64,000 nt of DNA, from the NCBI RefSeq assembly GCF_016899425.1, contig NZ_CP045996.1:248001-312000 (forward strand), given 5' to 3'. The notes under the pieces are model-generated. The model saw nothing but the letters and a program-made list of their open reading frames with translations, did not search any database and was not told the DNA's origin. Shown here in pieces: positions 35,726-43,320 of this stretch. The translations under genes were made by a program, and so were the position numbers. Position 1 is the first letter of the stretch, and every line of letters begins with the position of its first letter. The stretch comes from Burkholderia sp. MS389 (GTDB taxonomy: Bacteria > Pseudomonadota > Gammaproteobacteria > Burkholderiales > Burkholderiaceae).

Positions 35726-35812
35726 AATAAATGCGACGCCGATGCGGAATCCGCCGGCACGCCGTCCCCGGTTCGAAGGGTGTTTCATTCACTTGCTGAA
35801 AAGGAGTCTGTC

Positions 35813-36241
35813 ATGTCGATCGAAAAAGTGCTGTACCGCGCCCATGCAAAAGCCACCGGCGGCCGCGACGGCCGTGCGACGGTGCCCGAAAGCGGCCTCG
35901 ACCTGAAGCTGACCACGCCGCGCGAGCTCGGCGGCGCGGGCGGTGCGGGCGCGAACCCCGAACAACTGTTCGCCGCCGGCTACAGCGCGTGCTTCATCGG
36001 CGCGATGAAGTTCGTCGCCGCGCGCGACAAGATCGCGATCCCCGCGGACGCGGCGATCGAAGGCAGCGTCGGCATCGGCGCGATCCCGAACGGCTTCGGC
36101 ATCGAAGTCGAGCTGAAGATCTCGTTGCCGGGCCTCGATCGCGACATCGCGCAAACGCTGATCGACCGCGCGCACGTCGTCTGCCCGTACTCGAACGCGA
36201 CGCGCGGCAACATCGACGTCACGCTCACGCTCGTCCAATAA
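35813..36241 (+). CDS. ohr: Organic hydroperoxide resistance protein (Ohr/OsmC family)
   Basis: A 142-residue thiol peroxidase of the Ohr group. The two catalytic cysteines are in FAAGYSACFIGAMKF (about residue 61) and AHVVCPYSNATRGN (about residue 125), and the N-terminal YRAHAKATGGRDGRA is characteristic. It reduces organic and fatty-acid hydroperoxides. AAAGGAG precedes the ATG. The usual OhrR (MarR-type) regulator is absent; instead a TetR gene with matching operators lies upstream. The esterase gene follows after 54 bases. Confidence 0.93.
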   Translation: MSIEKVLYRAHAKATGGRDGRATVPESGLDLKLTTPRELGGAGGAGANPEQLFAAGYSACFIGAMKFVAARDKIAIPADAAIEGSVGIGAIPNGFGIEVELKISLPGLDRDIAQTLIDRAHVVCPYSNATRGNIDVTLTLVQ

Positions 36242-36295
36242 GTCGCACTGCCAACCATTCATCGCCATTCGAAGATTCGACCAAGGAGTCGCACC

Positions 36296-37324
36296 ATGAA
36301 GATCGTCAAGCCGCTGCTGATCGCCGCCGCCGTTGCAGCCGCCCTGTCCACCGCGCCTGCCGCGTTCGCCGCCGATGCCGTCGGTCCCGATGCGAAGACG
36401 AGCGCGTTCCTCGCCGCGCTGAACGGCCAGAAGGGCCCGGGCCTCGAAACGTTGAGCCCCGCGAAGGCGCGCCAGGTGCTGGTCGACGCGCAGAACGGCG
36501 TGAAGGTCGATCTGTCCGGCATCGACGTGTCGAACCGCACGATCGAACAGGACGGCCTGTCGGTGCCGGTCACGATCGTGCGCCCGCAAGGCGTGACGGG
36601 CACGCTGCCGGTATTCGTGTTCATCCACGGCGGCGGCTGGGTGCTCGGCGATTTCCCGACGCACGAGCGCCTCGTGCGCGATCTCGTCGTGCAGTCGGGC
36701 GCCGTCGCGGTATTCGTGAACTACACGCCGTCGCCGGAAGCGCGTTATCCGGTCGCGATCAACCAGGCGTATGCGGCGACGAAGTGGGTGGCCGCGCACG
36801 GCGCGGAGATCGGCGTCGACGGCAGCCGCCTCGCGGTGGTCGGCAACAGCGTCGGTGGGAACATGTCGGCCGTCGTCGCGCTGATGGCGAAGGACAAGGG
36901 CGGCCCCGCGATCCGCTTCCAGGGGCTGATGTGGCCGGTCACGGACCACAATTTCAACACGGGTTCGTACAACGCGTATCAGCAAGGCCACTTCCTGACG
37001 CGGCCGCTGATGAAGTGGTTCTGGGACGCCTATACGAAGAACGAAGCGCAACGCAACGAGATCTACGCATCGCCGCTGCGCGCGAGCGTCGCGCAGTTGA
37101 AGGGGCTGCCGCCCGCGCTGATCCAGGTCGCGCAGTTCGACGTGTTGCGTGACGAAGGCGAAGCGTACGGCCGCAAGCTCGACGCGGCCGGCGTGGACGC
37201 GACGACCACGCGCTACGACGGCACGATCCATGATTTCGGCCTGCTGAACGCGCTGGCCGACGATGCGCCGACGAAGGCCGCGACGAAGGCGATGGCCAAT
37301 GAAATCGCGACGCGGCTGAAGTAA
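36296..37324 (+). CDS. Secreted alpha/beta hydrolase (HSL-type esterase)
   Basis: A 342-residue esterase with a Sec signal peptide (MKIVKPLLIAAAVAAALSTAPAAFA). It has the oxyanion-hole motif FIHGGGWVLGD of the hormone-sensitive-lipase family, the nucleophile serine in VVGNSVGGNMS, the acid near FDVLRDEGEAYG and the histidine in TIHDFGLL. Substrate unknown; probably periplasmic. Ohr paired with such an esterase is common in Burkholderia and Pseudomonas and suggests a joint response to lipid-derived toxic compounds. Confidence 0.88.
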   Translation: MKIVKPLLIAAAVAAALSTAPAAFAADAVGPDAKTSAFLAALNGQKGPGLETLSPAKARQVLVDAQNGVKVDLSGIDVSNRTIEQDGLSVPVTIVRPQGVTGTLPVFVFIHGGGWVLGDFPTHERLVRDLVVQSGAVAVFVNYTPSPEARYPVAINQAYAATKWVAAHGAEIGVDGSRLAVVGNSVGGNMSAVVALMAKDKGGPAIRFQGLMWPVTDHNFNTGSYNAYQQGHFLTRPLMKWFWDAYTKNEAQRNEIYASPLRASVAQLKGLPPALIQVAQFDVLRDEGEAYGRKLDAAGVDATTTRYDGTIHDFGLLNALADDAPTKAATKAMANEIATRLK

Positions 37325-37358
37325 CGCGGTCGACGGTCATTCGAACTTGAACGACAGG

Positions 37359-37385
37359 ACGGCGGGCACGTTGCCCGCCGTTTTT
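37359..37385 (+). terminator. Terminator of the ohr-esterase operon
   Basis: ACGGCGGGCA-CGT-TGCCCGCCGT, a perfect ten-base stem followed by TTTT, 35 bases after the esterase stop. Confidence 0.92.
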
Positions 37386-37552
37386 GCGTGCGGGCGTTTC
37401 GTTCATGCCCGGCAGCGTGTCGATCACCCAATCGCGCCCGGCCGCCGGCATTGTTGGTACGATCGCGCGTATCGTTCACGCCGGCGTCGCCAGCCGCCGG
37501 CTCATCGGCCGCGCTTGCACGGCAGCGCGGCCACGTTCGGGAGAAGCGGTTC

Positions 37553-37924
37553 ATGTTGCAGGCGTTCGCGGTCTTGCTGATCTTCCAGTGTCTCGGGGAA
37601 GGCGTGTCTTATCTGTTCGGCTTGCCGGTGCCGGGCCCCGTGATCGGCATGCTGCTGCTGTTCGGCTTCGTGATGCTGCGCCCGCAGGCGGCCGATGCGA
37701 TCGAGCCGACCGCGCTCGAGCTGCTGCGTCACCTGTCGCTGCTGTTCGTGCCGGCCGGCGTCGGCATCATGGTGTCGGCCGACCGCGTGCGCGGCGACGC
37801 GGCCGCGGTCGTCGTCGCGCTGGCCGTCAGCACCACGCTCGCGATCGCGGTGACGGCGCTCGTCACGCGCGCGTTGCTGCGGCGCCAGCGCCGCGCGGGC
37901 GGCACCGCGGAGGGTGCGCAATGA
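37553..37924 (+). CDS. lrgA: CidA/LrgA-type holin-like protein
   Basis: A 123-residue membrane protein with four helices and the CidA/LrgA marks FQCLGEGVSYLFGLPVPGPVIGMLLLF and LSLLFVPAGVGIMV. In other bacteria the LrgA/LrgB pair modulates murein hydrolase activity or exports small organic acids such as pyruvate. The start at MLQAFAVLL follows GGGAGAAGC. It overlaps lrgB by four bases (ATGA), so the pair is translationally coupled. No LytR-type regulator is adjacent. Confidence 0.88.
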   Translation: MLQAFAVLLIFQCLGEGVSYLFGLPVPGPVIGMLLLFGFVMLRPQAADAIEPTALELLRHLSLLFVPAGVGIMVSADRVRGDAAAVVVALAVSTTLAIAVTALVTRALLRRQRRAGGTAEGAQ

Positions 37925-38655
37925 CGGCGTTCCCGAAGCTTGGCGCGATCTGGGTCTATCTCGCCGCGAGCCCGCTGCTCGGCCTGACCATCACGCTGGT
38001 CGCGTATCTGTTCGCGCAGGCCGTCTATGCGCGGGCGCGTTTCAATCCGCTCGCGAATCCGGTGCTGATCGCGGTCGCGATGATCGTCGTGCTGCTGACG
38101 CTCACGCATACGCCGTATCCGACGTATTTCGAAGGTGCGCAGTTCGTCCATTTCCTGCTCGGCCCCGCGACCGTCGCGCTCGCGCTGCCGCTGTACCGCC
38201 AGTGGTCGAAGCTGCGGCGCAGCGCGCTGCCGCTGCTCGTCGGCCTGCTCGCGGGTTCGCTGACGGCGATCGTGTCGGCGGTCGGCATCGCCGCGCTGTT
38301 CGGGGCGTCGCACCAGACGATCGCGTCGCTCGCGCCGAAATCGGCGACGACGCCGATCGCGATGGCCGTCGCCGCCGAGATCGGCGGCATTCCGTCGCTC
38401 ACCGCCGTGCTCGTGATCTCGACCGGGATCTTCGGCGCGGTGTGCGCGCGCGGCATCCTCAATCTGCTGCGGATCGACGAGCCGGCCGTGCGCGGCTTCG
38501 CGCTCGGCGTCGCGTCGCACGGGATCGGCACCGCGCGCGCGTTCCAGGTCAGCGAGGAAGCCGGCGCGTTCGCTGGGCTCGGAATGGGGCTGAACGGCGT
38601 GCTGACGGCATTCGTCGTACCGGTCCTGCTGCCGGTGCTGTCGCGCTGGATCTGA
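37921..38655 (+). CDS. lrgB: CidB/LrgB-type membrane protein
   Basis: A 244-residue protein with the LrgB layout and the conserved segments LGPATVALALPLYRQWSKLRRSALPLLVGLLAGSL, SLAPKSATTPIAMAVAAEIGGIPSLTAVLVI and FALGVASHGIGTARAFQVSEEAGAFAGLGMGLNG. It forms the partner of LrgA with a four-base overlap. The physiological role in this organism, lysis control or pyruvate-type transport, cannot be decided from sequence. Confidence 0.92.
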   Translation: MTAFPKLGAIWVYLAASPLLGLTITLVAYLFAQAVYARARFNPLANPVLIAVAMIVVLLTLTHTPYPTYFEGAQFVHFLLGPATVALALPLYRQWSKLRRSALPLLVGLLAGSLTAIVSAVGIAALFGASHQTIASLAPKSATTPIAMAVAAEIGGIPSLTAVLVISTGIFGAVCARGILNLLRIDEPAVRGFALGVASHGIGTARAFQVSEEAGAFAGLGMGLNGVLTAFVVPVLLPVLSRWI

Positions 38656-38885
38656 GCGTCGGCCCGCGCCCGCCCCGGGTATCGGTTTCCCCGATGGCGC
38701 GGACGGCACGCCGAAAGGGCGGCGCACCCGGCGCGCATGTATCGTTGACGTTATCAGGACAATTCAGGAACGCACACGGACATTTGCGCGCCGATCGGCT
38801 AACGTTGCATCGGCGCCGTTGTCGCAAGCCATCGCGTGCACGCCGGTGTCCGACCCACACTCAACAATCGACAAGGAGATCGGCC

Positions 38886-39194
38886 ATGAAGCAGTCTCGC
38901 GTGGTTTCGGTGGCAGTAGCAGTAGCGGCGTCGTTCGGTCTGTCGTTGACCGCCGCGCCGGCGGCATACGCGCAGGACGCGGCGGCGTCCGCGCCGACGC
39001 AGAAGCAGCTCGCCAAGGCGCAGAAGAAGGCGGCGCGCAAGGCGGCCCGCGCGCGGCACGCGTCGGACCTGAAGGCGATCGGCACCGGCAGCGGCTACCG
39101 GTTGACCGGCGATCAGAGCAACTATCCGCAGAATGCCGTGCAGAAGGCGCCCGCGACGAACGCGGCGCCGGCCGCGCCGGCTTCGGGCCAGTAA
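38886..39194 (+). CDS. Small secreted alanine/lysine-rich protein
   Basis: A 102-residue protein with a clear signal peptide (MKQSRVVSVAVAVAASFGLSLTAAPAAYAQ) and a short mature part: a basic helix KQLAKAQKKAARKAARARHASDLKAI, then GSGYRLTGDQSNYPQNAVQKA and an Ala/Pro tail. The NYPQN motif is seen in small periplasmic proteins of Burkholderia resembling the DUF4148 group; function unknown. AAGGAG precedes the ATG. It is convergent with wrbA. Confidence 0.78.
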   Translation: MKQSRVVSVAVAVAASFGLSLTAAPAAYAQDAAASAPTQKQLAKAQKKAARKAARARHASDLKAIGTGSGYRLTGDQSNYPQNAVQKAPATNAAPAAPASGQ

Positions 39195-39215
39195 CGGTCG
39201 AACGCGTGGCACAGC

Positions 39216-39248
39216 ACGAACGGCGCCGGTCGAACCGGCGCCGTTCGT
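39216..39248. terminator. Strong hairpin after the small secreted protein
   Basis: A perfect 15-base stem (ACGAACGGCGCCGGT / ACCGGCGCCGTTCGT) with a three-base loop, 22 bases after the stop and between convergent genes. There is no long T run; it may end transcription or protect the 3' end. Confidence 0.65.
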
Positions 39249-39276
39249 TCATCTGCGGAAGGGCGGGACAGCAGGA

Positions 39277-39298
39277 CGGCGGGCCCGCGAGCCCGCCG
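39277..39298 (-). terminator. Hairpin directly after wrbA
   Basis: CGGCGGGC-N6-GCCCGCCG, an eight-base perfect stem just past the wrbA stop on the leftward strand. T run is poor, so termination is only likely. Confidence 0.5.
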
Positions 39299-39300
39299 CG

Positions 39301-39903
39301 TTACGACGCGAGCTTGCTCGCGAGTTCCGCCACGTGCTTGCCCTGGTAGCGCGCGATGTCGAGTTCGTTCGCGCTCGGCTGGCGGCTGCCGTCCGCGCCC
39401 GCGAGCGTGGTCGCGCCGTACGGCGTGCCACCGGTGATTTCGTTCATGTTGACGAGGCCGCTGCACGCATACGGCACGCCCACGATCACCATCCCGTGAT
39501 GCAGCAGCGTCGTGTGGAACGACGTGATCGTCGTTTCCTGGCCGCCGTGCTGCGTGCCGGTCGACGCGAACACGCTGCCGATCTTGCCGACGAGCGCGCC
39601 TTTCATCCATAGGCCGCCGGTCTGGTCGAGGAACGTGCGCATCTGGCCGGCCATGTTGCCGAAGCGGGTCGGCGTGCCGAAGATGATCGCATCGTAGTCG
39701 GCGAGTTCGTCCACCGTGGCGACCGGCGCGGCCTGGTTAACCTTCACGCCGATCGCGCGGGCCTGGTCGACGGGGATCGTTTCCGGCACGCGTTTGAGCG
39801 TGACCTCGACGCCGGGCACCGATTTCGCACCCTCGACGATGTGCTGCGCCATCGTTTCGACGTGCCCGTAGGACGAGTAGTACAGAACGAGAACCTTGGC
39901 CAT
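39301..39903 (-). CDS. wrbA: NAD(P)H:quinone oxidoreductase WrbA (type IV)
   Basis: A 200-residue flavodoxin-fold quinone reductase. MAKVLVLYYSSYGHVETMAQHIVEGAKS forms the FMN-phosphate loop, FGTPTRFGNMAGQMRTFLDQTGGLW the second FMN loop and STGTQHGGQETTITSFHTTLLHHGM the third. It performs two-electron reduction of quinones, limiting redox cycling. A hairpin with a T run (39921-39947) separates it from the upstream pirin gene by only 21 bases from its ATG, so its expression may depend on readthrough. Confidence 0.94.
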   Translation of the reverse strand: MAKVLVLYYSSYGHVETMAQHIVEGAKSVPGVEVTLKRVPETIPVDQARAIGVKVNQAAPVATVDELADYDAIIFGTPTRFGNMAGQMRTFLDQTGGLWMKGALVGKIGSVFASTGTQHGGQETTITSFHTTLLHHGMVIVGVPYACSGLVNMNEITGGTPYGATTLAGADGSRQPSANELDIARYQGKHVAELASKLAS

Positions 39904-39920
39904 GTTGCGAATCTCCGATT

Positions 39921-39947
39921 AAAAGGGCCCCGCGGTCAGCGGGGCCC
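39921..39947 (-). terminator. Terminator/attenuator between pirin and wrbA
   Basis: GGGCCCCGC-N5-GCGGGGCCC, a perfect nine-base stem, followed leftward by TTTT. It ends the pirin transcript but lies immediately before the wrbA ribosome site, leaving little room for a separate wrbA promoter. Confidence 0.85.
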
Positions 39948-39964
39948 GGTTTCCCGAACGGGCA

Positions 39965-40690
39965 TCACGCCCATTCGGCCGTCACTTCGACCGGACGCAG
40001 ATCGAACACCAGCACCTCGGCGTCCTTGCCGTCGGCGATCGTCAGCGCCTGTTCGCCGCGGATGCGTGCGCCGTCGCCTTCGCCGAGCGTCACGCCGTTG
40101 ACCGTCACGCTGCCGCGCGCCACGTGCACGTAGGCAAAGCGGCTCGGATCAAGTTCCAGCGTAGTGCTTTCGTCGCCGTCGAACAGGCCCGCGTAAATCC
40201 GGGTGTCCTGCCGGATCTTCAGCGAACCGGCATCGCCGTTCGGCGACACGACGAGGGCGAGCTTGCCGCGCTTGTCGTCGGCCGCGACATTCGTCTGCTG
40301 ATAGCGCGGCTCGGCGCCCTTTTCGGCCGGCCCGACCCAGATCTGCAGGAAGTGGACCGGCGTGTCCGGCGAGTGGTTGAACTCGCTGTGGCGCACGCCC
40401 GTGCCGGCGCTCATCAGTTGCACGTCGCCCGGCACGATCACCGAACCGGTGCCCATCGAGTCCTTGTGTTCCAGCGCGCCGTCGAGCACGTACGACAGGA
40501 TTTCCATGTCGCGGTGCGGGTGCGTGCCGAAGCCGCGGCCCGGGGCGACGCGGTCGTCGTTGATCACGAGCAAGTCGGAGAAGCCGACTTGCTTCGGATC
40601 GTAGTAATTCGCGAACGAAAACGTATGACGGGAGCTGAGCCAGCCATGCTCCGCACGGCCACGTTGGTTTGCTGCACGGATATCGATCAT
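39965..40690 (-). CDS. Pirin-family cupin (YhhW-like quercetinase)
   Basis: A 241-residue bicupin. The metal site is in the N-terminal cupin: GFGTHPHRDMEILSYVLDG (two histidines) and GTGVRHSEFNHS (histidine and glutamate). YhhW of E. coli oxidises quercetin in vitro; the in vivo substrate is not known. It starts MIDIRAANQRGRAEHGWL, typical of the family, and is divergent from a LysR gene, with a short palindrome between them, so an aromatic or oxidative stimulus may induce it together with wrbA. Confidence 0.9.
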   Translation of the reverse strand: MIDIRAANQRGRAEHGWLSSRHTFSFANYYDPKQVGFSDLLVINDDRVAPGRGFGTHPHRDMEILSYVLDGALEHKDSMGTGSVIVPGDVQLMSAGTGVRHSEFNHSPDTPVHFLQIWVGPAEKGAEPRYQQTNVAADDKRGKLALVVSPNGDAGSLKIRQDTRIYAGLFDGDESTTLELDPSRFAYVHVARGSVTVNGVTLGEGDGARIRGEQALTIADGKDAEVLVFDLRPVEVTAEWA

Positions 40691-40756
40691 GATTTTTGTC
40701 CTTGAAGTCGCCGGACCTCGGAAGTGGGCTCGGCTGTTCGTTGAGATGAATCTTAG

Positions 40757-40771
40757 GTCAATCGATTTGAC
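40757..40771. promoter_or_regulatory. Palindrome between pirin and LysR genes
   Basis: GTCAA-N5-TTGAC, a perfect inverted repeat in the 128-base divergent promoter region, 67 bases before the pirin start and 48 before the lysR start; candidate LysR site for both. Confidence 0.45.
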
Positions 40772-40818
40772 AAATAAATCGCTGCAGAGATAATGACTGT
40801 CGCTCTGGAGTGGACAAT

Positions 40819-41736
40819 ATGGAACTCAACGACCTGAGGATCTTCGTCGCGACCGTCGACGCAGGCAGTTTCACGGCGGCGGCCGATCAGCTGATGCTGT
40901 CCAAGCAGTTCGTCAGCCGGCGCACGATGGCGCTGGAGGCGTCGCTCGGCGTGCGGCTGCTGCATCGCAATACCCGCAATCTCGCGGTGACCGAATCGGG
41001 GCAGGAGTTTTATGCGCGCGCGCAGCGGATCCTCGCGGAGATCGCCGACGCCGAGCAGGCGATGTCGGTGCGCAGCACCGAGCTGCATGGTTCGCTCAAG
41101 ATCAGCGCGCCGCTGTCGTTCGGGATCACGCACGTGTCGCCACTGATCGCCGAATTCCTGTCCGCGCACCCGGCCGTGCGGTTGAACCTCGACCTGACCG
41201 ACCGGCGCGTCGACCTGATCGGCGAGGGTTTCGACCTCGTGCTGCGGATCGGCTCGCTCGAGGATTCGACGCTGATCGCGCGTCCGCTCGGCGCGTGGCG
41301 GATGATCGCGTGCGCGAGCCCCGCTTACCTGAAGCGGCACGGCACGCCGCAGACGCCGGCCGATCTCGCCGGCCACACGTGCGTGCTGTACGGGCGCGAG
41401 CGGCGGGTCGGCTGGGAGTTCCGCGTCGACGGCGCGGCGCGCACGTTCGACGTGCAGGGGCCGCTCGTCGCGAACAACGGCGAAGTGGTGCGCGACGCCG
41501 CGATCGCGGGGCTCGGCATCGCGCTGCTGCCGCACTTCATCGTCGGCGCGGCGCTCGACAGCGGCGCGCTCGTACCGGTGCTCGACGCGTACGTGCCGCC
41601 GCCGATCACGCTCAATGCGGTGTTTCCGCAGCACCGGGAAGGGTTCGTCACGCTGCGCACGTTCATCGGGTTTCTCGCGGAACGGCTCGGGGAGCCGGCC
41701 GGGGCGGAGGCGAGCGCGGCGGGCCGGGTACGGTAG
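40819..41736 (+). CDS. LysR-family regulator divergent from pirin
   Basis: A 305-residue LysR regulator of the CrgA/DsdC-like group: MELNDLRIFVATVDAGSFTAAADQLMLSKQFVSRRTMALEASLGVRLLHRNTR is the winged helix, GSLKISAPLSFGITHVSPLIAEFLSAHP begins the effector domain, and WEFRVDGAARTFDVQGPLVANNGEV is typical of this subgroup. TGGAG is eight bases before the ATG. It probably induces the pirin-wrbA genes in answer to quinones or similar compounds. Confidence 0.88.
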   Translation: MELNDLRIFVATVDAGSFTAAADQLMLSKQFVSRRTMALEASLGVRLLHRNTRNLAVTESGQEFYARAQRILAEIADAEQAMSVRSTELHGSLKISAPLSFGITHVSPLIAEFLSAHPAVRLNLDLTDRRVDLIGEGFDLVLRIGSLEDSTLIARPLGAWRMIACASPAYLKRHGTPQTPADLAGHTCVLYGRERRVGWEFRVDGAARTFDVQGPLVANNGEVVRDAAIAGLGIALLPHFIVGAALDSGALVPVLDAYVPPPITLNAVFPQHREGFVTLRTFIGFLAERLGEPAGAEASAAGRVR

Positions 41737-41763
41737 CCGGCCGCTTGCGGTGAATGGGGCGTG

Positions 41764-41790
41764 TAATCTCCGCAGAATTTGCGGAGATTA
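41764..41790. promoter_or_regulatory. Fic operator 1
   Basis: TAATCTCCGCA-N5-TGCGGAGATTA, a perfect inverted repeat with 11-base arms, 39-65 bases before the fic start. Its arms are identical to those of a second palindrome that spans the start codon. Confidence 0.75.
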
Positions 41791-41815
41791 TTGAGTGGTG
41801 CGGCGAATGGGTGGA

Positions 41816-41842
41816 TAATCTCCGCATCATGAGCGGAGATTA
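41816..41842. promoter_or_regulatory. Fic operator 2, spanning the start codon
   Basis: TAATCTCCGC-N7-GCGGAGATTA. The ATG at 41829 is in the seven-base centre. Centre-to-centre distance to operator 1 is 52 bases, about five helical turns. In RNA the same sequence could fold into a hairpin with the start codon in its loop. Confidence 0.75.
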
Positions 41843-42950
41843 CACCTTCATCTGGGAATCGGCCGACTGGCCGGCATGGCGCTTCGACCTTCCGGCCCTC
41901 GCCGCGCCGCTCGCCGACGTCAGCCGTGCGCAAGGCATGCTGGTCGGCCGACTGGCGGATGTCGGCCTGGCATTGCGCGACGAGGCGAGCCTGGCCGCGC
42001 TGACGGAGGACGTCGTCAAGACCAGCGCGATCGAGGGCGAGAACCTGGATGTCGCATCGGTCCGGTCGTCGATCGCGCGCCGGCTCGGGGTCGACATCGG
42101 CGCGCTGGCGCCGGTCGATCGCCACGTCGAAGGCGTCGTCGACATGGTGCTGGATGCGACGACCCATTCGGCCGCACCGGTCACCGAAGCGCGGCTGTTC
42201 GGGTGGCATGCCGCGCTGTTTCCGACCGGCTATTCGGGGCTGTCGCGGATCACGGTCGGCGAATGGCGCACGGATGCGAGCGGGCCGATGCAGGTGGTCT
42301 CCGGGCCGATCGGCCGGCAGCGCGTGCATTTCGAGGCGCCGCCGGCCGTACGCCTGACGCACGAGATCGAGCGCTTTCTCGCGTGGCTCAACGCGCCGCC
42401 GGCCGAGCCGTTGCTGATCCGGGCCGGGCTCGCCCATCTGTGGTTCGTCACGCTCCACCCGTTCGACGACGGCAACGGTCGTATCGCGCGCGCGCTCGGC
42501 GATCTGGTGCTGGCGCGCGCGGATCGAAGCCCGCAGCGTTTCTACAGCCTGTCCGCGCAGATCGAGCGCGAGCGCAACGCGTATTACGACGTGCTGGAGC
42601 GCACGCAGCGCGGCTCGCTCGACGTCACCGAGTGGCTCGCGTGGTTTCTGGACACGCTGGGTCGGGCCATCGATCATGCGCACACGACGCTCGATGCGGT
42701 GCTGATCAAGGCGCGCTTCTGGCAGCGATGCGCGGGCGTCGCGCTGAACGAACGCCAGGTCAAGGTCATGAATCGCCTGCTCGACGGCTTCGAAGGGAAG
42801 CTGACGACCACCAAGTGGGCCGCTCTCGCGAAATGCTCGCAAGACACGGCGCTGCGCGACATCACGGAGCTCGTCGAGCAGCGCATGTTGCGGCGCTCGG
42901 CGTCCGGCGGGCGGAGCACGAGTTATGAGCTGGTGCCGTTCGACGGCTGA
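41829..42950 (+). CDS. Fic-domain AMP-transferase with N-terminal DUF4172 and C-terminal winged helix
   Basis: A 373-residue Fic protein. The catalytic motif HPFDDGNGRIAR starts at H210 and is intact. An inhibitory helix motif TSAIEG (T65-G70, glutamate E69) precedes the core, so this is a class II, self-inhibited Fic enzyme. The N-terminal segment YTFIWESADWPAWRFD is typical of DUF4172. The C terminus (KLTTTKWAALAKCSQDTALRDITELVEQRMLRR) is a winged helix that could bind the palindromes over its own promoter. Targets are unknown. The upstream in-frame ATG at 41754 would add 25 residues unlike the family. Confidence 0.9.
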   Translation: MSGDYTFIWESADWPAWRFDLPALAAPLADVSRAQGMLVGRLADVGLALRDEASLAALTEDVVKTSAIEGENLDVASVRSSIARRLGVDIGALAPVDRHVEGVVDMVLDATTHSAAPVTEARLFGWHAALFPTGYSGLSRITVGEWRTDASGPMQVVSGPIGRQRVHFEAPPAVRLTHEIERFLAWLNAPPAEPLLIRAGLAHLWFVTLHPFDDGNGRIARALGDLVLARADRSPQRFYSLSAQIERERNAYYDVLERTQRGSLDVTEWLAWFLDTLGRAIDHAHTTLDAVLIKARFWQRCAGVALNERQVKVMNRLLDGFEGKLTTTKWAALAKCSQDTALRDITELVEQRMLRRSASGGRSTSYELVPFDG

Positions 42951-43320
42951 CGTCATTGCCGGCTCGTCTCGCCCTGCGCGCGAAAGGCGTCATGTGCGTG
43001 GCCGATGCAGCCGGTGCGATTGCCAGACGTGTGTGGCAGGTTGCGGCGCATCCGGTTCTCGCCGATGGAAGACGGCGGGCCGATCAGGCGTGACGGCGCT
43101 CGCGCGATCGTGTTCATCGGGATCGTCGATCGCGCGACGAAAGCTGCGCTGCGCGACGGTATCGTGCACTGCGGCGCGGGCGTCGAGATAGTTCCGACAA
43201 CATCGAACGTCGATTGATCGGCGTCGCGCATTCGGGTTACGCTTCGCCGGGCGGCGCCATGCGTCGCATGCCGGGCCGGGCGTTTTTACCTCGAATGTCG
43301 CGTGCACGTAGCTTCTACGG
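42951..43320. other. Intergenic region after fic
   Basis: About 370 bases. A short open frame on the plus strand (43005-43217) reads MEDGGPIRRDGARAIVFIGIVDRATKAALRDGIV in part, but has no ribosome site or recognisable family; it may be a remnant of a gene. No palindrome or RNA gene is evident. Confidence 0.4.
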
